From the NCBI RefSeq assembly GCF_021560035.1, contig NZ_CP074373.1, forward strand, positions 2,724,001-2,788,000: 64,000 nt of DNA, in the 5' to 3' direction. Position 1 is the first letter of the stretch, and the number at the start of each line of letters is the position of its first letter. Under the pieces are notes generated by a model, which was not told the DNA's origin, searched no databases, and was given only the letters and a program-made list of their open reading frames with translations. Below are positions 61,844-64,000 of this stretch, piece by piece. Made by a program: the position numbers and the translations under genes. The stretch is from Virgibacillus sp. NKC19-16. Lineage in GTDB: Bacteria; Bacillota; Bacilli; Bacillales; Amphibacillaceae.

Positions 61844-62377
61844 CTATCCCTCCTTGTTTATACGTTTCAATTTCAAACCTAACCACTCATACGTTTGCAA
61901 TTGTTCATAATGGATTTGAACATTTGTGTTTTCAGGTACATATTGTGATAGCGGATATTTTTTTTCATTTTCTTCAAGATAATATTGTGAGATCGAAACA
62001 TAATAAAGTGAATAATAGGCTATCTTTCTTTCTATGTCAGTAACTTGAATAAATCCATTTTCCAAAAAATCCACTTCCCCTTCGACATCAGGGGTACCTG
62101 CACCATATGATTGATATAATGTTGATTTAAATGACAGGCTTCCTTCGTCTGTAATTCGGTAGGTTTCTTTCCATGGCGTCAACTCAACGGAATGTCTCCA
62201 CCCAATCGTTATTTCATCCGAGTCCCATGGCAAAAAATAAAAGGGTTCTCCTTCTCTATCCGTTAATAAAATGCCTGACTGAATCGGCATCACCATGACA
62301 CCGATCCCAATCAGCAAAATAGTGAAAATTAGGATTGCTTTTTTTAGCATAGAACGCATCTTTAACGGAGATGTCAC
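61844..62377 (-). CDS. DUF1850 protein, TRAP-associated
   Basis: A 177-residue protein with an N-terminal membrane anchor or signal (residues 12-32) and the DUF1850 pattern IGWRHSVELTPWKETYRI and SYGAGTP. DUF1850 proteins are regularly encoded between TAXI binding proteins and their permeases; their role is not settled, perhaps membrane assembly or substrate hand-over. The start is GTG at 62377, immediately after the TAXI stop codon, with CGGAG inside the end of that gene, so translation is coupled. Confidence 0.85.
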   Translation of the reverse strand: MTSPLKMRSMLKKAILIFTILLIGIGVMVMPIQSGILLTDREGEPFYFLPWDSDEITIGWRHSVELTPWKETYRITDEGSLSFKSTLYQSYGAGTPDVEGEVDFLENGFIQVTDIERKIAYYSLYYVSISQYYLEENEKKYPLSQYVPENTNVQIHYEQLQTYEWLGLKLKRINKEG

Positions 62378-62378
62378 A

Positions 62379-63395
62379 TTACTCCGTTATACCTTGTTCT
62401 TCAAAGTATCTTTCCGCACCTGGGTGAAGCGGGGCAGGAAGATTATCCAATGCTTCCTCAAGGGTGAAATCCTGGGCTGCATTATGTGTATCCCTCAATT
62501 GATCAATGTTTTCAAATATTGTCTTTGTCATTGCATATACAACATCATCTGAAACATCACTATGTGTCAGCAAAACATTGTTAACCGCTATTGTTGTTAC
62601 ATCTTCTTCCAAATCATATACATCTTGAGGTACGGTTGACGGGAAAAAAGCAGGATAATCCTCTTGCATTTCTAAAATTGTATCTTCATCAATTTCTACA
62701 ACAACAACATCCTGTGTTGTTTGAAGTTCCAATACACCCGCATTAGGCAGGCCTGACGAGATCACAACCGCATCTATATTTCCATTTTGAATTCCTTCAA
62801 CACCTTCAGAAAACGATAGAAAATCTTCATTAATATCATCGTAAGACATGCCATACGCCTCTAACACGCGCTGAGCACTAATTTCAGTTCCGGACGCCGG
62901 TGCCCCAACTGCAACACTCTTCCCTGCCAAATCTTCCACTGTTTCAATACCGGAAGATTCAGTAGCTACAATTTGCAAATAGTTCGGATACATAGAGGCC
63001 AGGCTACGGATATTTTCCTGTGCGCCCTGTTCTTCAAAACTATCAATACCTTCATATGCATCCGCAGCAGTATCGCCCATAGAAAACCCAATTTCTGCGT
63101 CCCCTTGGTTAAGTGTTGTTGCATTGGCTGCAGAAGCTGCAGTAGATTGACTATTGGCATTAGCTCCTAAACTTTGAAACATTTCAGCTAAAGCACCTCC
63201 AAGCGGATAATATACGCCTGAGGAACCACCAGTTAAAATTGTAACGAATTCACCACTAAGTATTTCTTCTACACTGCCATTTTCACTATCCGTATCAGCA
63301 TCATTACTTTCTCCACCTACATCACTGTCCCCACATGCAACAAGCACAATTCCAATTGCCAACAGCAAACTAAAAATAGAAAATAGTTTTTTCAT
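62379..63395 (-). CDS. TAXI family TRAP transporter solute-binding lipoprotein
   Basis: A 338-residue binding protein. A lipoprotein signal peptide is followed by the lipobox LVAC, with Cys21 as the anchor, and an acidic linker. The TAXI fold motif TGGSSGVYYPLGGALAEMF follows. Known TAXI proteins bind glutamate, glutamine or other carboxylates; the substrate here is unknown. GTTGGAGGAG precedes the ATG at 63395. It starts the transporter operon TAXI-DUF1850-permease. Confidence 0.93.
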   Translation of the reverse strand: MKKLFSIFSLLLAIGIVLVACGDSDVGGESNDADTDSENGSVEEILSGEFVTILTGGSSGVYYPLGGALAEMFQSLGANANSQSTAASAANATTLNQGDAEIGFSMGDTAADAYEGIDSFEEQGAQENIRSLASMYPNYLQIVATESSGIETVEDLAGKSVAVGAPASGTEISAQRVLEAYGMSYDDINEDFLSFSEGVEGIQNGNIDAVVISSGLPNAGVLELQTTQDVVVVEIDEDTILEMQEDYPAFFPSTVPQDVYDLEEDVTTIAVNNVLLTHSDVSDDVVYAMTKTIFENIDQLRDTHNAAQDFTLEEALDNLPAPLHPGAERYFEEQGITE

Positions 63396-63540
63396 TATAT
63401 CTCCTCCAACAATTTATTTTGAAATATGAATAAATAATGTTAATAGCAAAGTCCTATCTATAAAAGAAATAACATGAGAAGATTATGGCTCACCCCCAAT
63501 TTGATCTGATACTTTTTCAGCTGATATAAAATACCCGTAT

Positions 63541-63554
63541 AGCAAGCGCTTTCA
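63541..63554 (+). promoter_or_regulatory. Candidate cre box upstream of the TRAP operon
   Basis: AGCAAGCGCTTTCA differs from the cre consensus TGNAANCGNTTNCA at the first base only. It lies about 150 bp before the TAXI gene. Confidence 0.45.
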
Positions 63555-63594
63555 AATAACTTACTTCTCGATGACTACAGATTCTCTGGTGATT

Positions 63595-63650
63595 AAAAAA
63601 ATCCAACTCAAATAAGACTATAAAACTTTAAAAGTCTACTTGAACTGGAT
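63595..63650 (-). terminator. Rho-independent terminator of the gene entering from the right edge
   Basis: An imperfect stem of about 18 bp (63601-63619 with 63633-63650) is followed on the minus strand by a run of six to seven T. The remaining gene-free stretch 63651-63873 shows only AT-rich sequence. Confidence 0.75.
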
Positions 63651-63873
63651 CTTATCTGTGAGTTAACTCCGGGAAGAAGTTTTTGACAGATTAGACAGAG
63701 CATTCTATTTATGCTGATCATAAGTTAATCAACATCTTACATTAAATTAAAACGTTTTTACGCTTATTAATGTTTATAATATATCATTTATTTTCAATTG
63801 TAAATAACTTTATAGATTTTTGGGAAACTTTTTTAAATATACTGCGAAATAACAACTTAATAGCGTTTACACT

Positions 63874-64000
63874 TTAGATAACTACACTAACAGATCGCTG
63901 AGTAATCTGTCTCACAACTTCCTTACCTATTTCAAGTGAAGCAGTTGCAGCTGGTGAAGGTGCATTACATACATGTAAACTATTTTTCCCTTGAATAATA
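63874..64000 (-). CDS. C-terminal end of an LhgO-like FAD-dependent oxidase (5' end outside window)
   Basis: The last 41 codons of a gene entering from the right. The translated tail contains SLHVCNAPSPAATASLEIGK, which matches the conserved C-terminus of L-2-hydroxyglutarate oxidase LhgO and related FAD-dependent 2-hydroxyacid oxidases (NAPSPAATAS pattern). TAA at 63874-63876 ends it, and a terminator follows. The enzyme would oxidise L-2-hydroxyglutarate or a similar 2-hydroxy acid to the oxoacid. Only this fragment can be judged. Confidence 0.7.
   Translation of the reverse strand, partial: IIQGKNSLHVCNAPSPAATASLEIGKEVVRQITQRSVSVVI

Overview
The window looks like chromosomal DNA of a low-GC Gram-positive bacterium, most likely a halophilic or marine member of the Bacillaceae (Oceanobacillus, Virgibacillus or Lentibacillus type). 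The reasons are AGGAGG-type ribosome binding sites before almost every gene, CcpA-type cre boxes, a Bacillus-type type I toxin/antisense RNA locus, a SigL (sigma-54) promoter with a CBS-PAS-AAA regulator, and an mmg/prp-like methylcitrate cluster. The genus is inference. No rRNA, tRNA or CRISPR array was seen. Essentially all real genes are on the minus strand.

Layout, left to right: (1) 1-4.7 kb: TetR - HSD10-type dehydrogenase - acyl-CoA dehydrogenase - thiolase - AMACR-like CaiB protein, a set suited to 2-methyl-branched acyl-CoA, with a 21-bp tandem repeat inside. (2) 4.7-5.9 kb: two copies of a small RNA element. One is paired with a 25-residue holin-like toxin, the other with an XRE-type gene where the toxin should be. 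(3) 5.9-8.9 kb: prpB, prpD and a stump of prpC, with two cre boxes. (4) 8.9-11.3 kb: decayed transposase fragments and a frameshifted MFS transporter. (5) 11.4-18.8 kb: a complete beta-oxidation operon (acyl-CoA ligase, enoyl-CoA hydratase/isomerase, thioesterase, thiolase, two MaoC proteins, FabG-like reductase, acyl-CoA dehydrogenase). (6) 18.9-25.7 kb: an SSS symporter, an SDR, acetoacetyl-CoA synthetase and a GntP permease, probably for ketone-body-like acids. (7) 25.9-34.6 kb: quinone reductase, two carboxyltransferase subunits, a biotin carrier protein, two acyl-CoA ligases and an enoyl-CoA hydratase. (8) 34.7-39.4 kb: 2-oxoacid dehydrogenase E2/E1beta/E1alpha and a permease, bracketed by a 128-bp direct repeat that shows the block was inserted between hbd and ech. 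(9) 39.5-50.5 kb: 3-hydroxyacyl-CoA dehydrogenase, acyl-CoA ligases, a phosphotriesterase-like lactonase, quinone reductase, a ComB-type phosphatase, an APH-type kinase, TetR, SDR and an ACAD11-type dehydrogenase. (10) 50.8-57.8 kb: 3-hydroxybutyrate dehydrogenase, methylmalonate-semialdehyde dehydrogenase, GntP permease and iron alcohol dehydrogenase behind a sigma-54 promoter with its own activator. (11) 58.3-64 kb: DASS anion permease, TAXI-TRAP transporter with DUF1850 protein, and the end of an LhgO-like oxidase.

Together this is a large organic-acid and lipid catabolic region. Acids enter through SSS, GntP, DASS and TRAP transporters, are activated by six adenylate-forming CoA ligases, pass through several parallel beta-oxidation sets, and propionyl-CoA could leave by the methylcitrate cycle. 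The most interesting part is block 9. The kinase at 46588-47661 and the dehydrogenase at 49276-50484 match the two halves of human ACAD10/ACAD11, fused proteins that degrade 4-hydroxy acids through a phosphorylated CoA intermediate. Here they are separate genes placed with a lactonase-family enzyme, CoA ligases, an SDR and an unexpected ComB-family phosphatase that is translationally coupled to the kinase. A shared 22-bp palindrome before four operons suggests one TetR regulon linking this block to the beta-oxidation operons.
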